Source: Dyadobacter sp. 50-39
GTDB lineage: Bacteria > Bacteroidota > Bacteroidia > Cytophagales > Spirosomataceae
Assembly: GCA_001898145.1 (NCBI GenBank)
Contig: MKSR01000013.1
Location: forward strand, 1-64,000
Direction of reading: 5' to 3'
DNA: 64,000 nucleotides
Part shown: positions 53,095-61,531 of the stretch, one piece after another
How positions within the stretch are numbered: position 1 is the first letter of the stretch
How the letters are laid out: the number at the start of each line of letters is the position of its first letter
Position numbers and translations under genes: made by a program
The notes under the pieces: generated by a model
What the model was told of the DNA's origin: nothing
The model's database searches: none
What the model saw: only the letters and a program-made list of their open reading frames with translations

Positions 53095-54576
53095 ATGGCA
53101 GCCGTTACGCTTATATTTCCACATCAACTTTTCAAGAAACATCCCGCAATGGCCAAGGATCGGCCCGTCGTCATTGTAGAAGAACCATTGCTTTTCAAAC
53201 AATTCCGTTTCCACAAACAGAAGCTGCTTTTTCACCGCGCGACAATGCAAAACTACAAGGCGTTTCTGGAAGATAGAAACGTGAAAGTCGAATATGTGGA
53301 AGCGAATGCGCCACATTCCGATATTCGCAATATGCCTGCTTACCTTGCTCAAAAAGGCATTTCAGAGATTCACTACGCCGATATAACCGACGATTGGCTC
53401 ACTTCCCGCCTTCAGAAAGCAGCGGAGAAAGCAAAAATTGCCCTCACGGAGTACCCGAGTCCTATGTTTTTGAACACGAAAGAGGATCTGGATGCCTATT
53501 TCATCAACAGAAAAAGGTATTTCATGGCAGATTTTTACATGGAACAAAGGCAGACACGGGACATTCTGATCGTCCGCGACGGTGCGCCCGCCGGCGGTAA
53601 ATGGAGCTTTGATGAAGAAAACCGTTTGAAATACCCCAAAAAACAAGTGCCGCCAGCTGTTCAATTTCCCGCCAGTACCAGGGTCGGCGAAGAGGCCAGG
53701 GAATATGTGGAGAAGCACTATGCTCAAAACTACGGCCAAATCTCCGACAGCGTCCGTTACCCGCTCGATTTCCGGCAGGCAGAGCAGTGGCTGGGTCAAT
53801 TTCTGGAACAGCGATTTTCACATTTTGGCCATTATGAAGACGCCATCGTTTCCAACGAGCATTTTCTGCATCACAGCGTTCTCTCCCCATTGCTCAACAC
53901 GGGCCTGCTCACGCCGCAGCAGGTGATTACCCAAGCACTCGCCTACGCACACGAGCATCGTATCCCTTTCAATTCGCTGGAAGGTTTTATAAGGCAGATG
54001 ATCGGCTGGCGCGAATTTGTGCGGGGAGTATATGAAATAAAGGGAGGCAGGCAACGCACCCGCAACTACTGGCACTTCCATCGAAAGCTGCCCGAAAGCT
54101 TCTGGAATGCGTCGACCGGCATTGAACCGGTAGATATCGTGATCAGGAAGGTGCTCGACACCGGCTATTGCCACCACATCGAGCGGCTGATGGTGATCGG
54201 TAATTTCATGATGCTTTGCGAAATTGATCCCGACGACGTGTACCGCTGGTTTATGGAGCTTTTCATCGACGCTTACGACTGGGTGATGGTGCCTAATGTG
54301 TATGGAATGAGCCAGTTTTCGGATGGCGGATTGATGGCTACGAAACCTTACATCAGCGCAAGCAACTATCTGCTAAAAATGAGTGATTTCCCAAAAGGTG
54401 ATTGGCAGCCAATCTGGGACGGGCTCTTCTGGCGATTTATGGACAAATACCGCAAATTCTTCCTTCGAAACCCACGCCTGGGCATGCTGATCAAAACATT
54501 CGACCAAATGCCGGAAGAAAAACGGCAAATGCATATCGAACATGCAAATACCTATCTTCGCACCCTCGACCGATAA
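53095..54576 (+). CDS. photolyase/cryptochrome family protein, FeS-type family without the cluster cysteines
   Basis: 493 residues. It belongs to the bacterial cryptochrome/(6-4)-photolyase family (deoxyribodipyrimidine photolyase-related): LIFPHQLF at the start, GWREFVRGVYEIKGG, the FAD-binding TGYCHHIERLMVIGNFMMLC, DAYDWVMVPNVYGMSQFSDG and GLMATKPYISASNYLLKMSDF. In iron-sulfur members the next residues are CxxC plus a further Cys; here the region reads MSDFPKGDWQPIWDG. The whole protein has only two Cys, so a four-cysteine [4Fe-4S] cluster cannot be held. DNA repair by blue light remains likely, as the FAD region is intact. Start at MAAVTLIFPHQ, 21 bp from the divergent phosphodiesterase. 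Confidence 0.88.
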   Translation: MAAVTLIFPHQLFKKHPAMAKDRPVVIVEEPLLFKQFRFHKQKLLFHRATMQNYKAFLEDRNVKVEYVEANAPHSDIRNMPAYLAQKGISEIHYADITDDWLTSRLQKAAEKAKIALTEYPSPMFLNTKEDLDAYFINRKRYFMADFYMEQRQTRDILIVRDGAPAGGKWSFDEENRLKYPKKQVPPAVQFPASTRVGEEAREYVEKHYAQNYGQISDSVRYPLDFRQAEQWLGQFLEQRFSHFGHYEDAIVSNEHFLHHSVLSPLLNTGLLTPQQVITQALAYAHEHRIPFNSLEGFIRQMIGWREFVRGVYEIKGGRQRTRNYWHFHRKLPESFWNASTGIEPVDIVIRKVLDTGYCHHIERLMVIGNFMMLCEIDPDDVYRWFMELFIDAYDWVMVPNVYGMSQFSDGGLMATKPYISASNYLLKMSDFPKGDWQPIWDGLFWRFMDKYRKFFLRNPRLGMLIKTFDQMPEEKRQMHIEHANTYLRTLDR

Positions 54577-54586
54577 TCACGCTCCG

Positions 54587-55036
54587 ATGCCCGAATATAT
54601 CCGCACCACCAGCGACAACCCCGATTTCCAACGCCTCACCGGCGAGCTCGACGACGAACTTTGCCGCATTTACAACACCAACAAGGAAGACTACGAAGAA
54701 TATAACCGCATTACCGGGCTTCCTACCGTCGTCCTGGCTTATGAGGATGGTGCCGCCATCGCCTGCGGCTGCTTCAAGCCATTCGACGCGCAGCGCATCG
54801 AGCTGAAAAGAATGTTTGTCAATCCCGCGTTCCGTGGAAAGGGCATCGCGTCCGCCATGGTCAGGGAGCTGGAAAACTGGGCGAGGGAGCTGGGCTATCC
54901 AACCGTCATATTGGAAACCGGAAAAGGCCAGCCGGAAGCCATTGCCCTCTACCGGAAGCTGGGGTACGCTGACATCCCACATTTCGGAGAATTTCCCGAA
55001 GAATCCCGGAGTGTTTGTTTGGGGAAGGCGATTTAG
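54587..55036 (+). CDS. GNAT family N-acetyltransferase
   Basis: 149 residues from the ATG at 54587, 10 bp after the photolyase stop; an upstream start would overlap that gene. Acetyl-CoA-binding motif A: MFVNPAFRGKGIASAMVRELE (R-G-K-G-I-A). The next block, LGYPTVILETGKGQPEAIALYRKLGY, is typical of small-molecule GNATs. Substrate unknown; probably cotranscribed with the photolyase. Confidence 0.9.
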   Translation: MPEYIRTTSDNPDFQRLTGELDDELCRIYNTNKEDYEEYNRITGLPTVVLAYEDGAAIACGCFKPFDAQRIELKRMFVNPAFRGKGIASAMVRELENWARELGYPTVILETGKGQPEAIALYRKLGYADIPHFGEFPEESRSVCLGKAI

Positions 55037-55236
55037 CAAATTATGGATACCGGCAGGAATTAACGTCTCGCCTTTATTCATCAAATTCAAAATTTCCGCC
55101 ATCAATTTTTCATACTGCTCCTCGGTCAGTATCTTTTCGATTATGTCTTTCATCACTTTTGAAATTGGATTTGGGATGCATCAATTTTGTCGTATGCTTT
55201 GTGAGTGCCGATGAATTGAATATATAGATAATACTT
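55037..55236 (-). pseudogene. decayed higBA toxin-antitoxin remnant
   Basis: On the minus strand, codons from 55236 to a TGA at 55155-55153 spell KYYLYIQFIGTHKAYDKIDA then SQIQFQK, which is the C-terminal block of HigB toxins (compare WFGSHTEYDKIDARTI at 8577). An in-frame TGA immediately upstream and a divergent gene 35 bp away show that the rest of the toxin is gone. The toxin's stop overlaps an ATG (TGATG) that opens MKDIIEKILTEEQYEKLMAE then ILNLMNKGE, a HigA N-terminus. After about 35-40 codons the frame runs into antisense of the GNAT gene, so the HTH half is also missing. Confidence 0.8.
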
Positions 55237-55270
55237 TCATAATCAGAGTCATAAATTTCCTATCGGTAAA

Positions 55271-56419
55271 ATGAACGCCATTACCCCCCAACCCTTCTAC
55301 GAAAGACTCTCCCTATCCCTCCTGGCCGTCGGCATTATTATGTTGGCGATATACCTGGGACAGGACATTATTGTGCCGCTCGCGCTGGCCGGGTTGCTGG
55401 CAGTGCTGCTCCGACCGCTGGAACAGCGGCTGATAGGAATAGGCATTCCGAAAACAATGGCGATCACGCTGGCACTTCTTCTCGCGGTACTGGTGGTATC
55501 GGCGGTGACGGTACTGATTTCGATGCAACTGGCCGATTTCTCCGACGAATGGCCGAAACTGAAAAGAAATATCGATCACGTATACCGCGATGCGCGCAGG
55601 TGGATTCGCCGGGAATACAGCGTCAGCTACCGCCAGCAAGCTGAATACCTCAAGAATGCGCAAAGCAAGACACTGGAAACATTTCAGGGGCCGGAAACGC
55701 TGGGCGCGGTTACAGGACCGCTCGGCACGTTGATCCTCATCCCCATCTACACGTTTCTGCTGCTTTACTACCGCACCATGCTGATCCACTTTTCAGTGGT
55801 GCTTTTCGCAGAAGAACACAAGCACCGCGTGCTGGAAGTTTTGGGAGAAATCAAATCCATCATTCAAAGCTACATGGTGGGCCTGCTGCTCGAAACAACC
55901 GCTGTGGCCGTGCTGAATTCCGCCGGGTTGCTGATTTTGAATGTACAATATGCCATCCTGCTCGGCGTAATGGCAGCTATTCTGAACCTGGTACCCTATA
56001 TCGGCGGGCTGGTCGCGACTGCGCTGGCCGTGATGGTGACGTTCATCAGCCATCCGGAAATTGATGTTGTGCTGGGTGTTGTGGGAATTTTTATCGTAGT
56101 TCAAATCATCGACAATAACTTCCTGGTCCCGTTCATCGTCGGCTCCAAAGTGCGGATCAATGCATTGGTGTCGATCGTGGGCGTACTCGTGGGCGGCGCA
56201 CTCGCGGGCTTGTCGGGTATGTTCCTGTCCATTCCGGCCATAGCGATGATGAAAGTGATTTTCGACCGGGTTCCCGGACTGGAACCGTGGGGCATTTTAC
56301 TAGGCGACCAGACGCCCGAGCAGGCGAACAACAAGCTGTTCCGTTTCGTAAACCTGAAAAAACAAGCAGGTGGTCGGGCAACCAAAAATCCCAAAGCGGG
56401 AGAAGAAAACCAGTCGTGA
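55271..56419 (+). CDS. AI-2E family permease
   Basis: 382 residues of the PF01594 family (YdiK/TqsA/PerM). About seven to eight membrane helices: two near the N-terminus (LSLLAVGIIMLAIYLGQDII, LALAGLLAVLLRPLEQ), an amphipathic cytoplasmic stretch, then LGTLILIPIYTFLLLYYR and the conserved IIDNNFLVPFIVGSKVRINALVSIVGVLVGG region (about 280-310). Members export AI-2 or act as Na+/H+ antiporters; the cargo here is unknown. The 3' end overlaps a minus-strand terminator hairpin. Confidence 0.92.
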   Translation: MNAITPQPFYERLSLSLLAVGIIMLAIYLGQDIIVPLALAGLLAVLLRPLEQRLIGIGIPKTMAITLALLLAVLVVSAVTVLISMQLADFSDEWPKLKRNIDHVYRDARRWIRREYSVSYRQQAEYLKNAQSKTLETFQGPETLGAVTGPLGTLILIPIYTFLLLYYRTMLIHFSVVLFAEEHKHRVLEVLGEIKSIIQSYMVGLLLETTAVAVLNSAGLLILNVQYAILLGVMAAILNLVPYIGGLVATALAVMVTFISHPEIDVVLGVVGIFIVVQIIDNNFLVPFIVGSKVRINALVSIVGVLVGGALAGLSGMFLSIPAIAMMKVIFDRVPGLEPWGILLGDQTPEQANNKLFRFVNLKKQAGGRATKNPKAGEENQS

Positions 56420-56436
56420 AAGTTTCACGACCGGTT
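56408..56436 (-). terminator. terminator of the ABC1 kinase operon, overlapping the permease 3' end
   Basis: Thirteen-position stem with one mismatch (56408-56420 with 56424-56436), 3-nt loop. On the minus strand it is followed by TTTTCTTCT. It includes the permease stop codon, so that gene's end is part of its neighbour's terminator. Confidence 0.7.
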
Positions 56437-56446
56437 GTGATTGGTG

Positions 56447-57748
56447 TCAGCTTACAAATTGCTTGGTATCCACCACCGCTTTGAGGTCATGCAGCAGGCT
56501 GAATAGCCCGAAGAATGTGCGGTTGATGTAAATAAAATGCTTGGAACCGCGGTTCATATTCATTTTGCGCAACTCTTTGTCGTTGGCATACTTCTCGCCC
56601 AGTGCCGCCAGTTTCAGGAAAAATTCTTCGTCCGAAAAATCAAATGTCTCTACCTGGAACGGCTGGGTAAGCAGTGCCAGAATATCCCGGAATAGGTTGG
56701 AGAAATAGATGATTTCCGCTTGCGTATCCTTTTCCGTCAAAATTTCCAGCTCGGCCAGTTTAGCATGAAAAACGGCTGGGTTATTGAGATTTTCCGGCTC
56801 GGCGAGCTCGAAATAAGGCGTATAGAATTCTTCGGGTATTTCTTTGATACAACCGAAGTCAATGGCTATGAGGTTGTCGTTTTCATCGATCAGGAAGTTG
56901 CCCGGGTGCGGGTCGGCGTGGACTTTACGCAACTGGTGCACCTGGAACATATAAAAATCCCACAATGCCTGCCCGATTTTGTTCGCGGTCTCCTGGTCCG
57001 GGTTCGTTTTGCAAAACTCCGACCAATGCACGCCATTCATCCAGTCCATCGTGATCACACGCTCGCTGGAAAACTCGGGGTAATACTGTGGAAAACGCAG
57101 ATTCGGAATGTGCTCGCAAGCGTCCGCGATCTCGGCGCTTTGTGCTATTTCCAGAATGTAATTCGTTTCCTCCGTCAGCTTCGTCTCCACCTCCTTGAAA
57201 TACTTGTCCGAATCCTTGGCCTGGATATTGAACATTTTCATCGCAATGGGCTTCACCAGCGCCAGATCCGACGAAATACTTTCCGCCACGCCGGGATACT
57301 GGATTTTCACAGCCAGTTCTTTCCCTTTGTAGGTAGCCTTGTGGACCTGCCCAATGCTCGCCGCATTAATCGCATTCGGATTGAAAGTATCGAACAATTC
57401 CAGCGGCGACTTCCCGAAATATTTGCGGAATGTCTTCACCACGAGGGGCGCTGAAAGCGGAGGTACCGAAAATTGTGAAAGCGAAAATTTCTCCACGTAA
57501 GCTTGCGGCAGGAAGTTTTTCTCCATGCTTAGCATCTGCGCCAGCTTCAACGCACTGCCTTTCAAGCTTTTGAGGCTATCGTAAATATCCTCGGCATTGT
57601 TATTATTGAGGTTATCCCGCGCCGTCTCAGGGCTCGTGATCTTCTCACCGTAGTATTTCAGATAATTTCCCCCAATCTTAACCCCTGTGGAAATAAGCCG
57701 GGTGGCACGCCGTATTTTGGAAGTAGGGATACTGTCAATTGTTTCCAT
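56447..57748 (-). CDS. ABC1/AarF/COQ8-like atypical kinase
   Basis: 433 residues. The ABC1 family supports ubiquinone/isoprenoid-quinone metabolism and related membrane lipids. Motifs: the KxGQ region reads LKGSALKLAQMLS (Ala replaces the usual Gly), the A-loop NAASIGQVHKA, ATP-lysine in ELAVKIQYPG, ExD region EEVETKLTEETNYILE, catalytic LRKVHADPHPGNFLID and metal-binding AIDFGCIKEI. No C-terminal membrane helices are evident, unlike E. coli UbiB. It lies 3 bp downstream of the TetR-like gene on the same strand, so the two form one unit. Confidence 0.9.
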   Translation of the reverse strand: METIDSIPTSKIRRATRLISTGVKIGGNYLKYYGEKITSPETARDNLNNNNAEDIYDSLKSLKGSALKLAQMLSMEKNFLPQAYVEKFSLSQFSVPPLSAPLVVKTFRKYFGKSPLELFDTFNPNAINAASIGQVHKATYKGKELAVKIQYPGVAESISSDLALVKPIAMKMFNIQAKDSDKYFKEVETKLTEETNYILEIAQSAEIADACEHIPNLRFPQYYPEFSSERVITMDWMNGVHWSEFCKTNPDQETANKIGQALWDFYMFQVHQLRKVHADPHPGNFLIDENDNLIAIDFGCIKEIPEEFYTPYFELAEPENLNNPAVFHAKLAELEILTEKDTQAEIIYFSNLFRDILALLTQPFQVETFDFSDEEFFLKLAALGEKYANDKELRKMNMNRGSKHFIYINRTFFGLFSLLHDLKAVVDTKQFVS

Positions 57749-57751
57749 TCC

Positions 57752-58426
57752 TTACTTCAATTTTTCCTTAATGAGAAACTTCCCGAAATCGATGACGCTC
57801 TCCAACGGTGTCGTGTCGATCAGGTCAAACGTAGCGCGGATCGATTTTTCGATGAACAGATCCGTTTTTTCGAAACCTACGGACTCGTCGTCGATCCAGA
57901 ATTTCAATGTAAGCAGCAGCTGGATCCACGCACCTTCTTCCAGCGCATCCTGCTGTGCCTTGCGAATGCGTTCGCTCTTCGCTTTCAGGTAACCGTCGCT
58001 GATCTCGTGGATATATTCTTTGAAACTGTTGCGGAATTCTTTCAGCTTCAAAATACCGTTCAGCCGGTTCTTGTCGCCTTGCAATGCAAAAACCACATAG
58101 CTGCGGTTGGCTGTCAGGATTTCGACCAATGTGAAATAGTAGGCTAAGAGCTTGTCGCGAAAACCAACGCCGTCGATCTCGCCGCTCTCGTTGATCAGGT
58201 TCACGGCCATATTGTGGAAACTGACAAACACACGCCTTTCGAGCGAATCGATCGATGTGAAGAATTTGTAAAATTCCCGCTCCGTGAAACCATGGGCTTT
58301 GGAAAACAAATACACCGATTCCGGTTTCTTATTGTTTTCCAGGCAGTAATGCATATATAACTCGGTAATCTTTTCGGCGGTAAGCTCCACGCTCGCGGGT
58401 GGAAGTGCCTTTTGTTTGGTAGCCAT
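57752..58426 (-). CDS. TetR-family regulator with atypical C-terminal domain
   Basis: 224 residues. N-terminal helix-turn-helix (about 16-63): ITELYMHYCLENNKKPESVY and FSKAHGFTEREFYKFFTSID in which the recognition helix ends in EFYKFF. The C-terminal half (about 75-220) is the helical TetR_C type found beside ABC1 kinases in Bacteroidetes. The start is MATKQKALPPASVELTAEKI. Transcribed with the ABC1 kinase (3 bp gap), so it likely controls its own operon. The ligand is unknown. Confidence 0.85.
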   Translation of the reverse strand: MATKQKALPPASVELTAEKITELYMHYCLENNKKPESVYLFSKAHGFTEREFYKFFTSIDSLERRVFVSFHNMAVNLINESGEIDGVGFRDKLLAYYFTLVEILTANRSYVVFALQGDKNRLNGILKLKEFRNSFKEYIHEISDGYLKAKSERIRKAQQDALEEGAWIQLLLTLKFWIDDESVGFEKTDLFIEKSIRATFDLIDTTPLESVIDFGKFLIKEKLK

Positions 58427-58488
58427 CAGAAGTATTGGTTTACTTATGGAAGATGAGTCACGTTAAAGTAAACGCTTTAAGCGGCTAT

Positions 58489-59841
58489 TTAATTCGGGAA
58501 AACATTCAAATTCAGGAAGGCATTGCGGAATTTTCCTTTCGGGTCCATCTGCGCGGCCAGCTCCCTGAACTCCGGCAGCTTTTCGTATCGTTTTTCCAAC
58601 AATCCTGGTGAAACCATAAACAGTTTCCCCCAATGCGGCCTCGGGTTAAACGGCGCCAACTCCTTCTCGATCACGGGCAACAGCTTGCTTACCGCCGGCC
58701 AGTCCTGTTTCCAGGTAAAATGGATCGCCACCGAATCCTGTTTGTAACACGGGCTCAGCCAAAGGTTATCCGCGGCAATGGTCCTCACTTCGGAGGTGAA
58801 CAAATGCGGGCTGATCTGCTTTCCCATTCTGGAAATAGCGAGGATAGCGTCCACCGCATTCTTGCGCGGTACAAAATATTCCGTTTGCAGCTCCTTGCCG
58901 CTGCTTGGTGTAAAACCCATTTTGAAATGCGGCATCCGCTCGTACCACGGCCCCGGTACGCCCATTTGCTCGGTACAGTTTTCGGCCGACAGTTCCGGGA
59001 TCGGATGGAGATTTTTAGTAGCCAGTTTTCCTCCGAAAAGCTCCTTGTCCGGAAGTGCCTTTAATGGCTTTTCACTGTTCGTTTTATATTTTATCCAAAC
59101 CTCCGTGATGTCCTCGGTCGACCAGTTTGTAAAAAGGCTTACGCTGTCACCTCTCGACTCGATTTCGTCAAAATGCTGCTTCAATTGACTCAATGGTAAG
59201 TTTTCATATACCACCTGAGCCATGAAAAACGTCGGCTGCACATCCAGTGTCACTTTCGTTACCACGCCCAGCGCACCCAAATGCACCACCGCCGCATTGA
59301 ATTTCTCCCCATCCTTCTCCCGGCTCAGTTTCATCACTTCCCCATCCGCCGTCACCATTTCAAATGCCGACACCGCCGTAGCCAGGTTGCCGTTCTTCTC
59401 GCCCGACCCGTGCGTGGCCGTAGCGCATGCGCCCGCGACCGAAATGTGCGGCAGCGAAGCCAGGTTATGCAGCGCAAAACCTTTCTGGTGCAGCAAGGGG
59501 GCTAATTGCCCGTATTTCAACCCGCCATTGACGGTTACCGTTTTGTTTTTGGCATCCAAATCAATCACTTCCTCTGCGCCGACGACCGTAATGAACTGGT
59601 CTTTCGTATCCGCAATGTCGTTGAAGCAATGCCGCGTGCCGAGCACTTTGAGCTTGGGATATTGCTTGACGATCGTTTGCACCTGCTGCAAATTTTTGCC
59701 CAGATCAAGCTTTTCAGTACTGTATTCGAGGTTGCCTGCCCAGTTGCGGAGCTTGTCGGCATTGGCCCAGCCGCTCAGCGGGGAAAGTAAGGGAGCCGTC
59801 ATTAATGCGGATGAAAGTTTAATGAAAGTACGTTTGTTCAT
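58489..59841 (-). CDS. exported alditol-oxidase-like FAD-binding oxidoreductase
   Basis: 450 residues. Signal-like N-terminus MNKRTFIKLSSALMTAPLL, a Tat-like KR motif. FAD-binding PCMH/VAO fold: the covalent flavin histidine in LGTRHCFNDIA (His71; compare His46 of alditol oxidase), the pyrophosphate region SVAGACATATHGSGEKNG, and the C-terminal cap with GPWYERMPHFKMGF, EYFVPRKNAVDAI and NPRPHWGKLF. Members oxidise alditols or aldonolactones with O2 to make H2O2. The exact substrate is open. Standalone, minus strand. Confidence 0.88.
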   Translation of the reverse strand: MNKRTFIKLSSALMTAPLLSPLSGWANADKLRNWAGNLEYSTEKLDLGKNLQQVQTIVKQYPKLKVLGTRHCFNDIADTKDQFITVVGAEEVIDLDAKNKTVTVNGGLKYGQLAPLLHQKGFALHNLASLPHISVAGACATATHGSGEKNGNLATAVSAFEMVTADGEVMKLSREKDGEKFNAAVVHLGALGVVTKVTLDVQPTFFMAQVVYENLPLSQLKQHFDEIESRGDSVSLFTNWSTEDITEVWIKYKTNSEKPLKALPDKELFGGKLATKNLHPIPELSAENCTEQMGVPGPWYERMPHFKMGFTPSSGKELQTEYFVPRKNAVDAILAISRMGKQISPHLFTSEVRTIAADNLWLSPCYKQDSVAIHFTWKQDWPAVSKLLPVIEKELAPFNPRPHWGKLFMVSPGLLEKRYEKLPEFRELAAQMDPKGKFRNAFLNLNVFPN

Positions 59842-59922
59842 GCGGTAGTCAGGTTGAAATGCACGAATAGGAATTTATCCCAAATTAATTGAATAAATCA
59901 GCATTCCAACCGCGGTGGCGTA

Positions 59923-61410
59923 TTAGCTCGTCTTTCCGAGGGCGGTTCTTAAAATGGAAGTAGCTTCACGCAGTTCCTTCTCATCCAGGTTACCGAACCC
60001 CAACCGCATCGCGCTGAGGCGTCCCGTCTGGAAGAGCAGCGTCTGCGGCAAATGCAGGTTTTCGCGCAGGCACTCTTTGCTCAGGCGCATCAGGTTAATG
60101 TCGCGCCGCCATTCGGTCCAGATCGCCAGGCCGCCGGGCGGGGCTTTAAAGGTCAGATACGGGGCCAAATCGCGTTCCAGCAGTTCCGTAAACAAATCGC
60201 GGCGCTGATGGTAAACCTTCTGCGCTTTCTTGATGTGCCGCTGGATCTCCCCTTCATCGAGCAGTTCTGCCAATGCCTGTTCCATCATCAGGTCGCCCTG
60301 CCGGTCGATAATCCGCCGCATTTTACCCAATTCCCGGATCAGGTTCTGCGGCGCCACCACATAGCCCGAGCGCAATCCCGGCGCCAGCGCTTTGCAAAAC
60401 GAACCCACATACACAACCATCCCGGCACCGTCGGCGCTCGCCAGCGGCAGCACCGGGCTGCTATTGTAATGGAAATCGTAGTCGTGATCGTCTTCTAGAA
60501 TGATAAAGCCGTATTGCACAGACAAATTGAGCAACTCCACACGCCGCTCTGCACTGAGTGTCACGGTCGTTGGGTAATGGTGGTGCGGGGTAATGTACAA
60601 CATCCGGATCGGGGTACGCTCGCAAAGCTGCCGCACGGCCTCCACCGAAATCCCCTGGTCGTCCACAGCTACCGAAAGGATATTTGCACCAGCCTGTTGA
60701 AAAATCATATTGGCGACGTAGTAACTCAGGTCGCCGACCACCACATTGTCGCCCTTTTTCAGCAGCAGCGTGGAAGCTAAGTAAATGCCCATCTGAATGC
60801 CGCGCGTGGTGATAATATTCTCGGGACCGATATGTAAGCCACGGGTATTGTTCAGGTAGGTAGCCAGCCGCTCACGAAACCACATATTACCCTCCACGTG
60901 CGAGTAGGTCAGGTATTTACGGTTGTTATTTCGCCGCAAAACACTCGAATAGGCCTTGGCCAGCTTGTCCATCGGCGCCAGGCGCACGTCCGGAAGACCG
61001 TCGGTAAATTCCAGGTCGACGCGCGAGAGCGAAAGCGGCCGGTCGAGCAGCATGCTTTCCTCGAATGCGAAGCCGGTCTGCTGCGGATATTGTTTCAGGT
61101 CGCTCACCCTGGCCGGCAAGGCACTGCCCCGGACTACCGGATCCTTCCGCGTCACGAACGTCCCGCGGTTCGGCAGCATTTCGATCCATCCTTGTGCATC
61201 CAGTTCGTTGTAAGCGGCCACCACGGTTTTGCGGTGAATGCCAAGCATCTCCGCAAGCGCCCGTGTACCAGGCAGTTGCACGCCCGTCACAAGCACGCCC
61301 CGCTGGATGGCGTTGATCATCTGGTGCGCGATTTGTAAATAAACAGGTGTCCCGGACGCACGGTCCAGCAGGATCACATTCTTAAAAGGTATTTCAACCG
61401 GACTACTCAT
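59923..61410 (-). CDS. MocR/PdxR-type transcriptional regulator (GntR-aminotransferase fusion)
   Basis: 495 residues from the ATG at 61410 (MSSPVEIPFKNVILLDR); the longer frame to 61461 adds 17 residues. GntR winged-helix at about 20-95: YLQIAHQMINAIQRGVLVTG, LPGTRALAEMLGIHRKTVVA, YNELDAQGWIE. Then a class I aminotransferase fold: TRGIQMGIYLAS, DDHDYDFHY (instead of the usual DDYDSEFRY), and the PLP lysine in VGSFCKALAPGLRSGY. MocR proteins control neighbouring genes, often in PLP or amino-acid metabolism; the divergent BtuB-like receptor at 61532 is the candidate target. Confidence 0.93.
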   Translation of the reverse strand: MSSPVEIPFKNVILLDRASGTPVYLQIAHQMINAIQRGVLVTGVQLPGTRALAEMLGIHRKTVVAAYNELDAQGWIEMLPNRGTFVTRKDPVVRGSALPARVSDLKQYPQQTGFAFEESMLLDRPLSLSRVDLEFTDGLPDVRLAPMDKLAKAYSSVLRRNNNRKYLTYSHVEGNMWFRERLATYLNNTRGLHIGPENIITTRGIQMGIYLASTLLLKKGDNVVVGDLSYYVANMIFQQAGANILSVAVDDQGISVEAVRQLCERTPIRMLYITPHHHYPTTVTLSAERRVELLNLSVQYGFIILEDDHDYDFHYNSSPVLPLASADGAGMVVYVGSFCKALAPGLRSGYVVAPQNLIRELGKMRRIIDRQGDLMMEQALAELLDEGEIQRHIKKAQKVYHQRRDLFTELLERDLAPYLTFKAPPGGLAIWTEWRRDINLMRLSKECLRENLHLPQTLLFQTGRLSAMRLGFGNLDEKELREATSILRTALGKTS

Positions 61411-61531
61411 TAGATTCAAACCGGAGCATATAAACGGTCCGGCAAGATAGTAGGTTTGCATGAAAGTACTTCGGCTTTTGGCTGTTGGCCGTCGGAGTTT
61501 TTAATTAAATTTTGGAGACCAGTTATTTACG

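Noticed and set aside
54491-55036. Continuation of the HigA-like frame into 221 codons
   Set aside because: Beyond about codon 40 it is antisense to the GNAT gene and loses all HigA character; only the first part is kept as a pseudogene.
61411-61531. Cobalamin riboswitch before the BtuB-like receptor
   Set aside because: The 120-bp gap is too short and lacks the B12-box pattern.
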